A DNA stretch of 64,000 bases from Montifringilla adamsi (Eukaryota > Chordata > Aves > Passeriformes > Passeridae): assembly GCA_017590115.1 (NCBI GenBank), contig JAGGNK010003224.1, positions 1,230,913 to 1,294,912 of the forward strand, written 5' to 3'. Position numbers and translations under genes: made by a program. Within the stretch, counting starts at the first letter, position 1, and each line of letters starts with the position of its first letter. This document shows positions 1-14,350 of the stretch, one piece after another. The notes beneath the pieces were generated by a model. That model was not told where the DNA came from. It ran no database searches and was given only the letters and a program-made list of their open reading frames with translations.

Positions 1-1037
1 TTTCCTGAAATTGTCAGTTTAGATTTTTAAGCTACTCTATTTCCACCTTGACAATTTTAAGCTTATATTAAGTGAACACAAACAAGGAAATGTTGCAAGG
101 CTGAAATAAAATCTCTTTCATGGCTCACCTCTCTTGATTGCAAAGCACACACTATAGTAGAATTCTAACAGTGTGTCCTACACACCCAGTGGTGATGCTG
201 AAGGGCAGAAATATGATTAAGTAACACTTTCTCAGATGAAAATTGCATCAGTGTTTGCTGCTCTTTTTCAGTTAATATCACTACCTTAATGCCCATTCAT
301 TGACTTAGCAAGGTAACCTGCTAGAGCAGCAGAAAGGCTTTTTCTACCTGTCTCACACTGGTCAGTCTGGGACAAGGCACAAACTGATGTTCTGAAAACT
401 GTGTTTCCCTGGCTGAAATACAAGCAGTGCTGGACTTGGGAATATTCCAGCTTAATGGTTTCATTCTGATGGAGACTAAAAGTAATTTTAAAAATAACCT
501 AATAATGAAGTTTTCAGACCACCAAAAATCTTAATTTGATTTCAGAATAATACTGGAGTCCATTACTTGAAGGTTAGCCATATATACTTAAGATATCCAA
601 TGTATGTCACCTGATGGCTTTTTTTTTTTAATTTTGATACAATTTCCTACCTCAAAAAGATATTACTAAAGTGATACCGAGTCTTCCTTTCTATATAACA
701 CAGAATGTATCTAAAATTACAAACTTCCACAATTTCAAAAAGATTTCATTATTTTTATCTCTTTAAACACACTTAGCAGTGGCAATTTGCAATTTGTTGC
801 TCAGTTGTGATTCTATGCACAAGGCAGATGATTAGATAAATGCAGTTCTCAGGGGACCTGATCAGAGCCCAGGGAAGCCAATGAACAGCAATTTACTACT
901 TTGAAAAGTCTTTGGCTGCATAGTTTGGCTAGGTTTAAAGCTTGAGTGCTGTGAATACTAGAAAACAAAATGACAGTACTGACCATGGAAGGATACTACA
1001 AAACTAGTTAACTTACACTTACATATATTTATTTATT

Positions 1038-1071
1038 GATATATATATATAAGTAGGTATGTATGTATGTA
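1038..1071. repeat. (TA)n and (GTAT)n microsatellite
   Basis: A TA dinucleotide run at about 1040-1050 is followed by a GTAT tetranucleotide run ending near 1070. Ordinary simple repeat in intron 1. Confidence 0.85.
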
Positions 1072-1529
1072 CCTTTTCAGTATATTTTCAATTAATATTT
1101 AACCAGTGGAGATTTCATCAAAAGATAATTGCTTCTTGCTATGCATTCAGCAGCTTCCACCTGAAGTTTTCATAGTATTTTACGTGCATTAACAAATTCA
1201 GTCTCAGACTTCTGAGAAATAAAGGTACAGTAAGGAGAAGTAACTGCACTTACTGCATACAAGAGGAGAGGACAGAGAGGACAAAGAGAACTTTATATAA
1301 TATAGCAATATTATTTAAAAATTAGATTCTTAGTTTTTAGCCAATAATCTTCTAACACAACTGCTTGAATATCACTGATATTTGCAGTTGCTTTTCCTCC
1401 ACAGAAACTTACTGAACTACAGTAGAAAGAATTAAAGCCTGACTTCCACTTAACCTTGGGCAAGAACAGTGGATCACTGTCAGTGGAGCTCTGATAATGC
1501 TTTCACTCCCTCGTTTTCACGTAACTCCT

Positions 1530-1646
1530 CCTTTCTGAGCAATGTGATCTAGTGGGTTGCATTCCCCACCCATGGCAGGGTGGTTGCAACAACATGAGCT
1601 TCAAGGTCCCTTCCAAGCCCGGCCATTCTATGATTCTAAGATTCTT
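1530..1646 (+). mobile_element. CR1 LINE 3'-end fragment
   Basis: This short fragment carries the last ~100 bases of an avian CR1: a 'gatctagtggg' block, a 'cccatggcaggg' block, then 'aaggtcccttccaa' and a terminal ATTCTATGATTCT tail. CR1 copies lack a poly(A) tail and end in copies of this octamer-like motif. It is heavily 5'-truncated, as most CR1 copies are, and lies antisense to HCN1 inside intron 1. Confidence 0.85.
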
Positions 1647-2613
1647 CAGCCCTCCTCCTCACTAAAAAAATGTGGATACTGCCCCTGTCCAGGTAGCTAC
1701 CATGCTGGAAAAAGGCGCTGATGAAGAGTCAGGGCTCACAAATATGTTTTTTCATAGCAAGTGTTGAGTCTGTCTTTGCTTATCTGATCGAATGGATATA
1801 TATCACATCATCAAGATTGCCTCTGCACCAACATGTCACAGCACAAGCACTACAGCTTCCTTCAATCCACCCCCTCACACAAGCTATTAGACCACTGCTC
1901 TTAGAATCAGGCAACATTTTGTGTAGGGGCTGTAACAGATTTGTTTGATATTATCAGCCCTTAAACCAACTGAAAAGTGCCACATACTGGTTATCTAACT
2001 GTCAGCAAATTTCTGTAGTGGATCACTGAAAAATATGCATTCATATTCTCAAATTAGAAATGACCACTTTAAAGGCATGAAAAAAAGGTTTGAAAGAGAC
2101 AGATCTAAAAATATTTCAGCTGCAAAATAATCTTGTATCTCATGTTGGAACACTTGCATTAATTAAGAATTTTGTAGTGACAGTAATTTTAAGAGTGCCA
2201 TTTAGAAATATGACATTTAGGATGCCTCCATACTAAAAATTCAGAGGCTTAAATTGGAAGAAGCCTTCTGTAATTCTTCTCAACAAAGAATCAAGTGAAA
2301 AGGAAGGTAACTTCCTAATGCCCTTCCAAAAATTAGAAAGCTAATCAGTATCAACTAATATTTTCCTTTAATAGATTTTTCTTTAACCAATTAAATATCT
2401 CAATTATCAGACATATATGATAATCATGTATAATCTTTAAGTTTCTGCTGACAGGGAAAATTCTATTTTCTCTACTTCAGAGAAAGAGATGGCAGGGAAA
2501 ACGTCATTCAGTAGCTATTGATAGATCTCAGGCACAGGGTTTGTTGAGGACACTGGCCATGACCACCAAATGAGGTGGGATAAGTAAATTTTTTTACATA
2601 AATACATCTAATT

Positions 2614-2680
2614 TTAAAAAACAAACACAAAAACAAAACAAAAAAACCCCAACACAACAAAAACAAAACAAAAAAAATAA
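2614..2680. repeat. A-rich low-complexity tract (AAAAC-like)
   Basis: About 65 bases of almost only A and C, built from irregular AAAAC and AAC units. It contains no T until the last few bases. Possibly an old A-rich tail, but no retrocopy was recognised next to it. Confidence 0.75.
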
Positions 2681-2985
2681 GGCTAGAACCATGAACTTAG
2701 ATTTGACATATATACACATATAACAATTTTATTCTAGTAATCAGAGGTAAAACTGGCTTTTTGTGTAGCTGTAAAATGATACAGTGCATTTGCAAGAGCA
2801 GCTTCAAAGCAGGACTTGGTGTATCATTTCTTGACAAAGTGCATTGAAGGCAAGAATGGGCACTATTTTCAAACCGACGGAAAAAAAAGAGCCAGTCTTC
2901 AAATTTCATGAAGGGAAAAATTAGAGATGTGAAAAAGTGTGGAAGAACTATAGACATGAAACAAGCTGATGTACTCCCACATCAT

Positions 2986-3029
2986 AAATGAAAACAGTTT
3001 AGATGAAAAATGAAAACAATGTAGATACA
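2986..3029. repeat. Imperfect 22-bp tandem duplication
   Basis: Two adjacent 22-base units, both beginning AAATGAAAACA and sharing a downstream TAGAT, lie at 2986-3007 and 3008-3029. The second unit supplies the start of the left arm of the hairpin at 3020-3069, so the two structures overlap. Confidence 0.7.
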
Positions 3030-3069
3030 TAAGATGACTGAATATTTACAGTCATCTTATGTATCTACA
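3020..3069. repeat. Perfect inverted repeat, 21-bp stem with 8-base loop
   Basis: The left arm 3020-3040 (starting TGTAGATACA) is exactly the reverse complement of 3049-3069, with the loop AATATTTA between. Base pairing does not continue outside the arms. A transcript from either strand, including HCN1 pre-mRNA, could fold into a fully paired 21-bp stem. It is shorter than a normal microRNA precursor stem, so I do not call it an RNA gene. Confidence 0.9.
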
Positions 3070-6000
3070 CAGATGTGCAAGACTCTAATGCAAGACTGGG
3101 TAATCAAGATATATATATCAAGTTTAATTATTATTCCCCTTTACAACTATTTATAGCTGACTTTTGGCTACAAAGCCTATGTTTCCTTGAATATAAAAAT
3201 AAGTACTGAAATTTCAACCCTTTAAAATCAATGACAGTACACTTAAGAATCAGTAAGTTCTTTTATTATAATCCATGAGTATCACACTGCAGTAACTAAT
3301 TTGCTTCAAATGGTAATAAATCTAATTTATATCTGTTAAAAATATAACAACGTGTTTGTTCTGAAAATACATCAGAAAATGATGTATGCATGTTCAAATC
3401 AAATTTATATTATCATTTTATTAACTTATACTTTGATGAAAAATATTCAAATGTATTTCAGACAATTTTTAGAGAAGCAAAGGAAGAAGAAAAATCAGAT
3501 TCATGGCAGAGTAACATGGTAAGTAATTAGGGTTATGTCACATGCATCCTCCTTTCGAAAAACAAGTGAATACCTAGAGCTTTCATCAACACCTGTGAAC
3601 AACCTTTGGATTTCCTCATCTGTAGGCAGCTGAGCTCAGGATCTCCCACACCTCAGGGAGTTCACTTTCCCCAAGCCATACGGCGCCTCCTGAAGTGAGG
3701 TACGCTGCTGACATGTTCTCTCTCCCTAAACAAATATAAACTAGAGCAGGAACAAAATCTTGTTCCCAAGGAAGGCAATGACGAGACAGGAGAGGCGTTC
3801 TCAGTTCCTCATTCCACCAAAGCAGAACAAATCTGAGAGGTGATATTGTTATTGGAAGTGTCCATACCAGAGGAGCTATGCAAAGTCAATGCACAGGTTC
3901 AAATCCTCTCTAGCAGAGGAAGAAAATTATTCTGCAGTTTCAACATCCATGCTGAACAATTTTAATTCCTAAGCAGATAAAGGAAACATTTAGGTACGCA
4001 CTCAAATACACTGAAAATTTTAAGATTATGGAATTGTTATTTTAATAATTTTATTAACTGAACTAATATCGATTTATCTAAAACATCAACTAACTGAAAA
4101 TACAGTGTGTACAACAGGTAAGAAATGAAAGGAGTAATCTTTCACAAGCTTGATTATACCCTTCCCCATGTATGCTGATTAACACTTTTTTGCAGGGGGA
4201 TGCACTCCACTTTTCTAATTACTCAGCTTGTATGCACATCTCTCTGCTAACCATTTGACCTCCACAGTATTTAAGCAGATACAATGTTAATTTTACCATT
4301 TTTTAAGACTTCCCAATTTGCATACTGCACATCCCAGTGTTACCATCCTTTTGACAGCATAGCGCTCTGCCTGCATTGCCAAAACAAATCAGCGCATTAC
4401 GCAGCTAGACAGAGCAGTGATCAGATAGACCTGATATTCACTTTTTTAAAACAAAAAGGAAAACCCAGAAGAGCAAGCAAAGTAAACAAGAAAGAGCATA
4501 CATTACGCTCAGAGATGCTCTAGATACCAGCCTAAGTAACCAAGACCTTGTCAGCTCTGCCTCTGCTCCCTCCCTGACTTTTGGTGCTGTTCACCCTCCA
4601 GCGCCCCAGAAAGCTCCATGCAAGCTGGGCCGAGCACAGCCTCATGTGCTGCTGCTGCAAGCAGCTTAGCCAAGGGTGGAGGTCTGCTATACAAACCAAA
4701 TTTCTGGGGATGTAAAATCCGTCTCTGACGTTTATGAACATTGGTCAGTGTAATAGAATGCAACTGCTGAATGGCCCTTTTGCAGTTTAATTCAATATAA
4801 GGAAACAAAGAGGGGTTTTTTTCAATGACATTACTTCAGCTGTCCTTATAAAATGAAACAACCAAATTCCTTCCAAAAATCCCAAACCAGCATATGTGAA
4901 CTTAGTATTTGAATGGTTTTGTGATTTGCAAAACAGGAGACAGCCCACAATATCAAGCACCAGGAGATGCCTTTACATGAACTGACGCTTCTTCTCCTTC
5001 CAGCACACCTTTGCCAGTACAGAAGGTAATTTCCATTGCTTGCTTGCAAACAAACGTAAGGGTTTATTACATTTTATCACAGATATATGCAATAATGACA
5101 CACGTGATTGAGATCCTAAAACCAGTATGTTTAAAATTTACAAACTATGTGTAGAAAGTGTTTATTGAATTTCAGCAGATTATTCACTTGAAATACATTT
5201 GTTAAGTGTTTTGCTTTAAATTAGTCCTATGAAATGGTTATTTAGCCACTGGAAGATACATTTTACCAATACCTAGATTAATTTAAAATTCTGTTCTCTC
5301 TTCATTGAGACAGAATCATCTAAAGTGGAGTTGTTATACAAAATACATACACTAGATAAAAGTTTTTCCTCCACGCTGCCATTATTCATTTTTGTAAGAG
5401 AGCAAGTCACTTTAGGCATCAGAATAACATGTCAGTTTGCAGACTGAAAAATGAAAGATTGCTAAAGATATTAAGATTTGAAAATTTATTCAAACTTAAC
5501 TACAGGCTTTGTTATATGCCTCACCTATAAATATTTATCAGAAAAAATATAAAAGGGAATTATTTAATAATCTGCTTCTCCACTTTATATTTTGGTAGAG
5601 TGACTTTGACAGATGACTTTGAAGTCTCTTCATGCAAAAATTCTTTCTCCAGTCTTTGGGTTCTAACAAAACAGTCTGTATTCCTTAACAATGGGCTGGT
5701 CTTGACATCAGACACCCACTGCAGGTTAGGGGTTGCAGGGGGAAGTGTTTGCGCCCAAGTAAAGTTGCCTATAATTGTAGCCACTGATAAGCAGCTCTAA
5801 AATAAGCACTCAAAGAAACTTTGGTCAGGGACCCATGACCTGAACTATAAACAACCGCAAGAATACCAAGGAAGCTCTTTACTTCCACACTGATAGATGA
5901 CTCTTGTTTTGACACAGCAAAACAGAATGAGCTGCCCTTTCTGTGGTGAATAAAACACCAGATGTCCATCCTTATCTTCCATCCATATTCACTCAAAATG

Positions 6001-9000
6001 CAGTTGCCTAAATATAATAAATAGGTTTCTCCTTTTCAGCAAATGAAAACATTTTACTTTGGAGATCTCCTAAGAGGTTTTAGCCACAAGCCAATATTCC
6101 TCAGAAAGACAAAATCTAATTTAGCCAAATATTTATGTTTCATTTTTCTGAGGACAGTGAGTTATGAACTAATCAAATGTGTTTAAACTAAAAATGTGTA
6201 ATAATTAGAACTGCCAAATAGATATTAATAATTTATTGGTGGAGAACAGCAAGCATTTGAGAGTGAAAAATTAACAGAGCTTTTCCTCATAATCTTAGAA
6301 TATACATTGATCTGTAAATTGCAAATAAAAATATGTAACACAGCAAAAATGGAAGCTGAAACATATTTGCATTATTCTGACACGCTAGATCTGCAAAACA
6401 CACAGCACCCATGAGCAATGTTTTTTAAAAACCAGGTTTACCATTTTGGGCTCCTTATGACAGGAATTCTGAAAGATGCTCAGGCATGGAGTCCAGATGC
6501 TTACAAGTATCTAGCTCCTGAAATTCAAAGATAGATGTGCTCCTGACTTCCATTTCATACCTTCATCTAACATCCTATAGATTTGCACATTGTGCAGAGC
6601 ACTGGGTAAAACTGACACTTTCAAAGCCATTCCAGAAATGGAAAAATTTGTACTGGAAACACGAAACCGAGTTAAATACCATATTCCATTTGCTCTTTTT
6701 GCCAGTGGCACAAAATCAGCATGCACATTCAACACAGACGAATTGCTATTCAGTGACACTTCACGGAATCACGAGTCAGCAGCCCCAGCAGGAACATCTG
6801 CCACCATTTTAGGCAGATTCATGGTACCTGCATTCCCAGGCTACACAGCTAGCTCTCCTTCCCTGAAGCAAATCTGAACTCTGTCATGCTATGAGGAACG
6901 AGTGTGGGAGTGGAAGTTCACTGCAGCTCTCCCATCCATTCCACAGAAAGATAAATTTGGTCTAGCTTGTGGAGAATGTAGAAGTTGGCTGCAGCTTAGA
7001 AATTACAGAACCAGCCATAGTCACATCAAGCAGTGCTCACACAGTCCTGGGGAATGAGGGGGATGGTGGTGGAAATTGCTGAATAACACTGACTGCTTGT
7101 ATAATACTGACGAAGTATTCTCCAGACCTGTCTTAATGAGAATCATCTCTTGACAAAAGAAAATTAGCGTGCTTGTGAACAATAGAGCACAACACAAGGG
7201 CACACTGCAGAAAATCTAAATTTAGGAAACAAGAATAGAGAATAGTTTAAGGTTAAACAAGAAATTTTAAACTCATAGTTAGTGCCTTTAAATAGCAATG
7301 TAAAACCAGAGACATTTAATTGGATTCAGTCACAATTTATGTTGTACTTAGTTCACATCTATCTAAATAATATTTATATGAAATAATAAAATTATTACAT
7401 ACTGGATTTAATGATTTTCAACACAAAAACCTTGAAATTGTTTTTGTACTTCTTTTTCCATTACAGAGAGACGAACCATCATAATAAATTCATTACTCCA
7501 ATAATAAACAGTAAGAACATGTACAAATCCTACTGAACTTTTCAACACTCAGCAGTGTATCACTGGATTTAATATTCTGTTCCAAATTTCAAAACCCCAT
7601 TTAATTTAGCAAAAACAAGTACTGGCAGAATGCATGCAATTAAAAGTCTGTTTGGTCATGTGGGCACCTCATGCTTAGGTTACTCATCTCTCACTTTTCC
7701 CACACATTCAATGTCTACTGCTTAATAAACCATTGGATTTCAGACATTTTCAATTCTGACCCTTTTTAAACACTCTGATAGATTGCCTACCATCTGGCAG
7801 TGCTTACTCTTGGTACCACACTCCCTTTGCATTACAAAACTGTGCTTCTGATAATTATATCTTTAATGTGGTAGATGTATGCAAGACTTCAATTCCCATG
7901 CTGGCAATATACAAGCTGAAGGGACAATTTCGGCGAAGTGCCTGTGTAACAGTGTATGGTAACAGTATGTTCAACTGCATCATGCTGCAATTCTCAACAG
8001 AAAGCTGCCAACCTGTCCAAGTCAAAGGAAATGCAAAATATACATGAATTTTTTTTTTAATTACTACAAGGCATTTTACAAACTGCAAGAGGCTGTGAAA
8101 ATACCTAAACTAACTCCTCCCTGCTAGTTTCAACAAACAGCTCAGTATCTTCTAGCTAACAGACTGAGTAAGAATGGAAAACTACACAGCAGAACAAACA
8201 AATTTAAAAAATATAAAATCAGTGCAATGTTTCCATTTATTTACAGGAATGCATTATATCTTCAGAAAGAGATGTAGGAGGACAAAGAGAAGACAGAATG
8301 AGGGGGAAAAGGAAGTTGTTTCCAAAAAATACTCTTTCAGGGACTAATCCATGTGCTCCTAGGAACTTTTGAATGCAAGTTCCCTATAGCATGATTTCAC
8401 TGACTGAAAATTAGACCACGAGAAACACTATAAATAAAAGAAAAGGCAGGATTCCGTACTTAGGCAGCCATCTAGATAAGAGCTTCCATGAACACTGCAT
8501 GCACAGCTCTGGAAAACAGCTCTTAGGAGCACTTGGTAAAGTGGGTAGGTGAGAAAGGTACCCAACTAACGACTGAAGTTTGAGGTGTATACTTGATTTA
8601 TTTTGCTTCTTTTGTTTTGTTTCCAAGTTTCAATCTACAAGACTAATCCCAAGCTGGAAAAGCAATTCTTTTTGTTACCACTGGGCTTGTCTGGCACTAA
8701 AGGCAAGGAACCAGACTGACAGACAAGCTTGGCTCTTACCTTCACTGAAAAATCAAGTGCAAACAAGCCCATATGCAGCTATTCCAAAGATCCTGTAGCC
8801 CTGGATGTGTTTGGGGAACCCAGAGGCTTGCAAGCATCTACTGCCTGACAGTAACAAGATGCTTAGGGAGTAGTAGCACCTGCCACAGGTTTCATAGCAA
8901 TTTCTCTGCCAGACCTAAATAATAAGTCCTCCTGGAATGAACAACTAGACGTAAATCACTTAAGAGCCTGATGGAAAACCTCTAACTAACCGTGTGAAAG

Positions 9001-10767
9001 CCTGATTGCATCTCTATGGTTTTGCAGCCATGCTTTTATTCCATCTCCTGGATAGAGCTGGAGAGCGCTACATATCTTATAAAATTCTGTGTATTTTCCA
9101 CAGAAAATCCGTATCTTTTCCCTAGGAAAAGACAGATCAATTATTTATTATTGGGGTCTCATCATATATTACTATAAATTTACTGCAATCCACATATCTG
9201 CATTAAGGTCAAATCATTTCATCACCACACTGTCTATTGCTGCAGTTCATGCCATGAAGAGAGGTGCTTCTTGGAGGATCTGGTAAATTAGTGTAAGATG
9301 CAATGCAACCAGCTGAGGAAATATCAGTATTTCCACACCTTAGTCTGCTGATATAAGAGGGCAAAAAAAATGGAGGCAACCATGGTACAACATGTATAGA
9401 ATTTCAATACTGTGAGAGCACAATTTATTTCTATGGGGATTTTTATATACTGGAGCTTTAGTAAGATTCAGTGATTTTCAGGCAAAATTGGATGAAAAAG
9501 AGTACTATCACTTAAACCCCTCCCCAATATTACAAACTTTTAAAAATCTCCCCAAATTAAAAAAAAAAAAAAATGTATATTGCTTATTTTGAAGTCATTT
9601 TAAAAAATAAACTCATTCAAAAAAATTTTAAAAATTAAAAACACCAGAACCAACACAGCTGCGACTGTGAACATAAAGCAATCCCTGCTTTTTCAGCCGA
9701 AAACAGAATATCTTAATATGAATTTTTAATAAATATGACATTTTTAAAGACAGCAACTTAATAACAGTAGCATACTAAATTCCAATAGTATATCAAAATA
9801 TTTATTAAATGGCATGCTTTATTAGATAATATATACACATAAAAAACATCAAAGATATCACATAAAAAGAAAATCCTATTCTTAGCTATATAATGTAACT
9901 TAATTTTGGGTACTTCCCTGGCAAAAATGAAAATGGCTTTGGGTTAGCTTTGGGTTTTTTCAAATATGAAATGGAAACAGTATGCATCTCTTTTGTAATT
10001 AAATGAACATTTTCTGAACATAAGTTTATTCCAGATTTATTCCAGTTGCATTGCACTACAAGGCAATAAGATTATTGAAAAATACCGTGCAGTTTGCCTG
10101 AATCTGTCATCAGATTAAAAGATATTAGTACAGATTTTATAGAAGCTAAATGACAATGTCCTTGAGGTAGTACTGACATTGACTCCAGCTGATATAGTTT
10201 TTGGTTATTAACATACCTTACTGTGTGTCTAGAACAAGCTCTCCAATAATTAGAGCTGAATACACTATGATTTTTAAAATTAAATCATGCCTTTGGGAAA
10301 GAATCAGGAAATAGACAGCTAAAGGACTATCAAGCAATTAACGAGAACTGTACTGTCAGGTTAAAAATTAAACATTGCAAAGTAGGTTAAAAGTTTCCTC
10401 TCAAAAAAAATGCATATTGACATAGAAAACAGTTCTTCATGCTGTTGAGTGAAAGCAAAGGTGAGAATGGATACTTCTTGTTTATCACCAAATTAAGTAA
10501 ATTTCTTTTCAATTTTTCATATTCTACACACACTCATCTCTAAAAATAGTTTTTTGCTTCTCATAGCTTCAAGTTGAAATTCTCAAAAAATCTGACAAAG
10601 TTTACTTAAATATTACAGTGCCACAGATCTTAGACAGGTAGGCAAAAATGCAGCACTAAATATTCGTACTTTTTAGGTGACCTCTGCATTCATACATCTC
10701 TATTTCTTCTACTTCGGGCTGAACAATCAGAAACAGCCACTCAAATTTTGACTTCATTATATAAACG

Positions 10768-10784
10768 ACACACACACACACACA
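10768..10784. repeat. (AC)8 microsatellite
   Basis: Uninterrupted AC dinucleotide run of about eight units in intron 1. Confidence 0.9.
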
Positions 10785-11298
10785 AGAAAACCTAAAGCAA
10801 ATTATCAAAATCTATGCACCTTTCAATTAGCTGTTGTAGTCACCAAACACCCAATCAAATCATAAATCTAGACCTTTGTATCAATGCTTTTACACAGCAT
10901 TCCAATTCACAGTTCCCTTCATATATCCAAGTATGAGAAACCTAGGATGAAGAAAAAACTTTTACTGACTCAATTACAAGCATCACTTATTTTGATGTGC
11001 TACCAAACGGAGTCAGAGGACACATTTAAAAATTTGTTAATGTGCTAAAGCAATCAATTGGAATACCAGAATCAGTGCATTTTCCCCACAGGCCCAAGCA
11101 CGACATTGAGACCTAATTTTGGATATGTGTATACAGAGATATGGGTATAGATCACATTTATCAAGCACTTTTTTCTCATTGCAGTCAAAGCAAAAAGAAA
11201 AAAAAATCAGAAAACTGAAGAGGAAGTCTCATGGTATTGACTGTCCTGGGTTAAATTTTAAAGACATACATATAACATTCCCAAAATCTTTGACTTAC

Positions 11299-11333
11299 AT
11301 GTTACAGAATTATTTACGAGAATTCTGTAACAT
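11299..11333. repeat. Perfect inverted repeat, 13-bp stem with 9-base loop
   Basis: ATGTTACAGAATT at 11299-11311 is the exact reverse complement of 11321-11333, with ATTTACGAG between. No T-rich tail or other terminator-like or RNA-gene feature follows. It is a local hairpin in intron 1 of unknown meaning. Confidence 0.85.
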
Positions 11334-14324
11334 TTGGGTTTATTTTATTTTGTTGTGGTTCCTTTCTAAACTTATCTCAAAATCATGATGAACATACTTG
11401 CCTTTACATAGATTGTATAGAAAGTGAACATTGTAAAAGTAAGCATCTTGCAGAAAAAAATGTACTTTTGTGCAATTCATAGGTGCTGCCAGTGATCTTC
11501 AAAATGTCCCAAGTTAAATTAAAAGTAACTCAGAGGAACTGAGTTACACTTGTTCAGCTCTTTCCCTCCCCTAAACTTTATTCAATGTTCAAGCAAGTAA
11601 CACAGTAAGAGTGTGAAAGAAAATGCAGTGAATGGACTGTTATTCCAGGACTAAAATGAACATAATGAAAACTGGCAAATGTTCAACATATAAGTGAGCT
11701 AAAACTATGCCTTAGTATTCTACATATCCAGAGACAGAAGGATGTCTTATTAATAAAATTAATCACTTTGCTTGAACAAACAAGGGCATACGGCTCCTCA
11801 CATGCCCTAGAGGTCTGGAAGGTGGTTGGCTGCTGCACCAACCTTGGGTGGACTCCACTGCCCAGCTTTAGTAGCTCTTGACGAAAATCTCAAAGCAGAC
11901 AAGAGTACATGGCCCTCACGAGTCCAAAAGCACGAAATGCACCTCTCCATCCCTGTTTTCTCTCACGCATCCCTTCTTACAAGTGGTACAAAAGGAAAAG
12001 CCAGTAGATAGCTTTAGTCAACTAGAGTTCATAACAGATAAATCCATGATAACCACTGATGAAAAATTATTCAGTACAAAGAATAATAGGAACTAGAGAT
12101 GAAAAACAGCATAATGCATTTCTAGCCTTTATTTCACATTTCCAATAGAATATTTTGTTGCTTTGTTTTGGTCCTGACTCCTAAACATCCAATTTAGATA
12201 CTTGTTGCTGCAATTTCACTCCATTACTTCGATGTAATTTCCTTCCTCTCTGTAACATCCATTTATGCATTTGAGAGCCATTACCGTGTTTCTCTTCAGC
12301 CTGCCTTTAGGAGAGCTGCATTCTACCTGGGGAACTATTATGAAGGCAATACATAACTTGATGTCAGAGAGAATTTTTAAACATTATAAATGCATTATTT
12401 AGGTTAATGCTACAATTCTGTCACTTTATTTTTCAGGACATTTACAGAAGTAAAGGGCAAAAATCGTTGGAATGCAGCAAATAAAACCCAAGTACTATTA
12501 GTAATCTTTTTAATACTAATGGTTCTCCATGTTTAGTCAAATGTAAGGACTGAACATCTAGCAATACAAATAGTTTGTCTGTACAAAGCTTTTCTTTAGT
12601 AGAATTAAAAATTATAGTCACAACAATAGTATTTGAAAATGATACAAGAAAGATAGTCCCAGCTGAATCTGTGCTTCATTCACAAAAACATAAATAATTT
12701 TTTAATTGTTTGCACAAAGAATGTACCATATATAGTACAATTATAAATCCATTATTATGATTTTATTAGTGAATTCAGAAGTGTCAATTCTGCAATAGAA
12801 TTTCATGAAAAATCCTGAGCAACAAGAAATTACTACGTTGAGAATACAAAACTATGGCCATTTCATGTTCTTACACTACCAGTGACATAATGCATCCATT
12901 AAAACCTATGCAAATTTGTATCTGAACTATTTAATATAGACCAATATTGACATGATTTATTCTTTCATTTTGAATACATATACCTCTATCAATTACATTT
13001 AAGTCTGATACAATACATTTTGTTTTCATTGCATATAGCATTACCTTCCAACTCTACTGCTCTATTTAAACCTAAGTAGGTAACAGCTCACAAAAACATA
13101 AATCTCATTAGCTTCAAGAGAGACATTAAAAACATGTGACAAAAGAGAAGCACAAAGTGCTTATCCTAAGCTTCTTAAAACACAACTTAAGATAGGTATA
13201 ACACGTAGAGTGAAGACCGGTCCCAAAAGGCAGGCTTTAAAACAATGCATGCATGAATTTTAGAGACCTGATTGTGAGCTGCACATATAACATGTACAGT
13301 CTATCATGTTAGGGTGACTGCTGGTGGTCAAAGACATGTCCAAAAGATAGGTGAAAATGAAAAAGAAAATCAATTCATAATGCAAATATAAGTTCAATTT
13401 TTTTAAAAAAAGTATAATTTAAAAAACCATGAGGCACACTAAACCATGGCAATTGTGACTTAGTTTGGCACACACTTCCTTGAAAATTGAAGTGGTACAT
13501 GTGTATGACAACATGGATGGGTTGCATAAAAATGCATAATATAATAGAACGTTTTTTAACAGCAACAGAAACAAATTCTTCTGTAACTACCCAGACATAC
13601 ACATGCAAATATTGTGTCTTTCACCCTGATTAAAACCCTTTGAAACCTGGCATTAAATTACTTACAAGGTATTACCAATAAGGCCTTCAATATTTATAAA
13701 GAATTCCATGATAAACCTCAAACATTCACATGATGCCTTAAATGTGTATACAAGGTTTTGAAACCAGAACAGCACACAAGCTAAAAAAAAAATCTGGCAA
13801 ACCTTTACTATTCACTACACTCTTACATTTTCTGTTCAAGTTTTAGAAATAATTCTGTGTTTACTTTACTGTTATCATTAAAATAAATGGATAAATAAAA
13901 AGTTATCCAGAGAAATAAAATGCCAATGTTTTGGGGGTTTTTTGCCTTGTGTTGTAAATTAATTTATACTTTGCATTATTTACACAGGGGAAAAAGACCT
14001 TCAGCACTGCCTGCACTGCACCTCTTTACCTGCTGCTCTGACAGACAATGCCACATCACAGTCTTACTTCATCTTGAAGCCAGTTAAAATTTTTGTCCTC
14101 ACTTCCAGACAAAGGCTGCTCCCAAGCATCAAGCTGACTATAACCACCAGAGTGTGAAGGCTACATGTACGCAAACACGCATTATTTCCACTCAGTCTGT
14201 CTCATACATTGCTATTTCTGCAACTCAGTAGCAACTCTGTTTTCTTTATAGATTGCTGACTGCAGATGCCCTAGCCAATGTGGTAATAAACCCAAGATTT
14301 CCTTGACAGTGTGAGTTTCTCTGT

Positions 14325-14350
14325 GGGGAGGGAGGGAGGGAAGGAGGGAG
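14325..14350. repeat. (GGGA)n purine tract
   Basis: A run of GGGA tetranucleotides with one A insertion. The GGG runs separated by single A bases also fit a G-quadruplex pattern on the plus strand. Confidence 0.8.

Noticed and set aside
3020..3069. Calling the perfect hairpin a microRNA gene
   Set aside because: The stem stops at 21 bp with no pairing beyond it, shorter than normal precursors, and no family resemblance was recognised. It is kept as a structural finding only.
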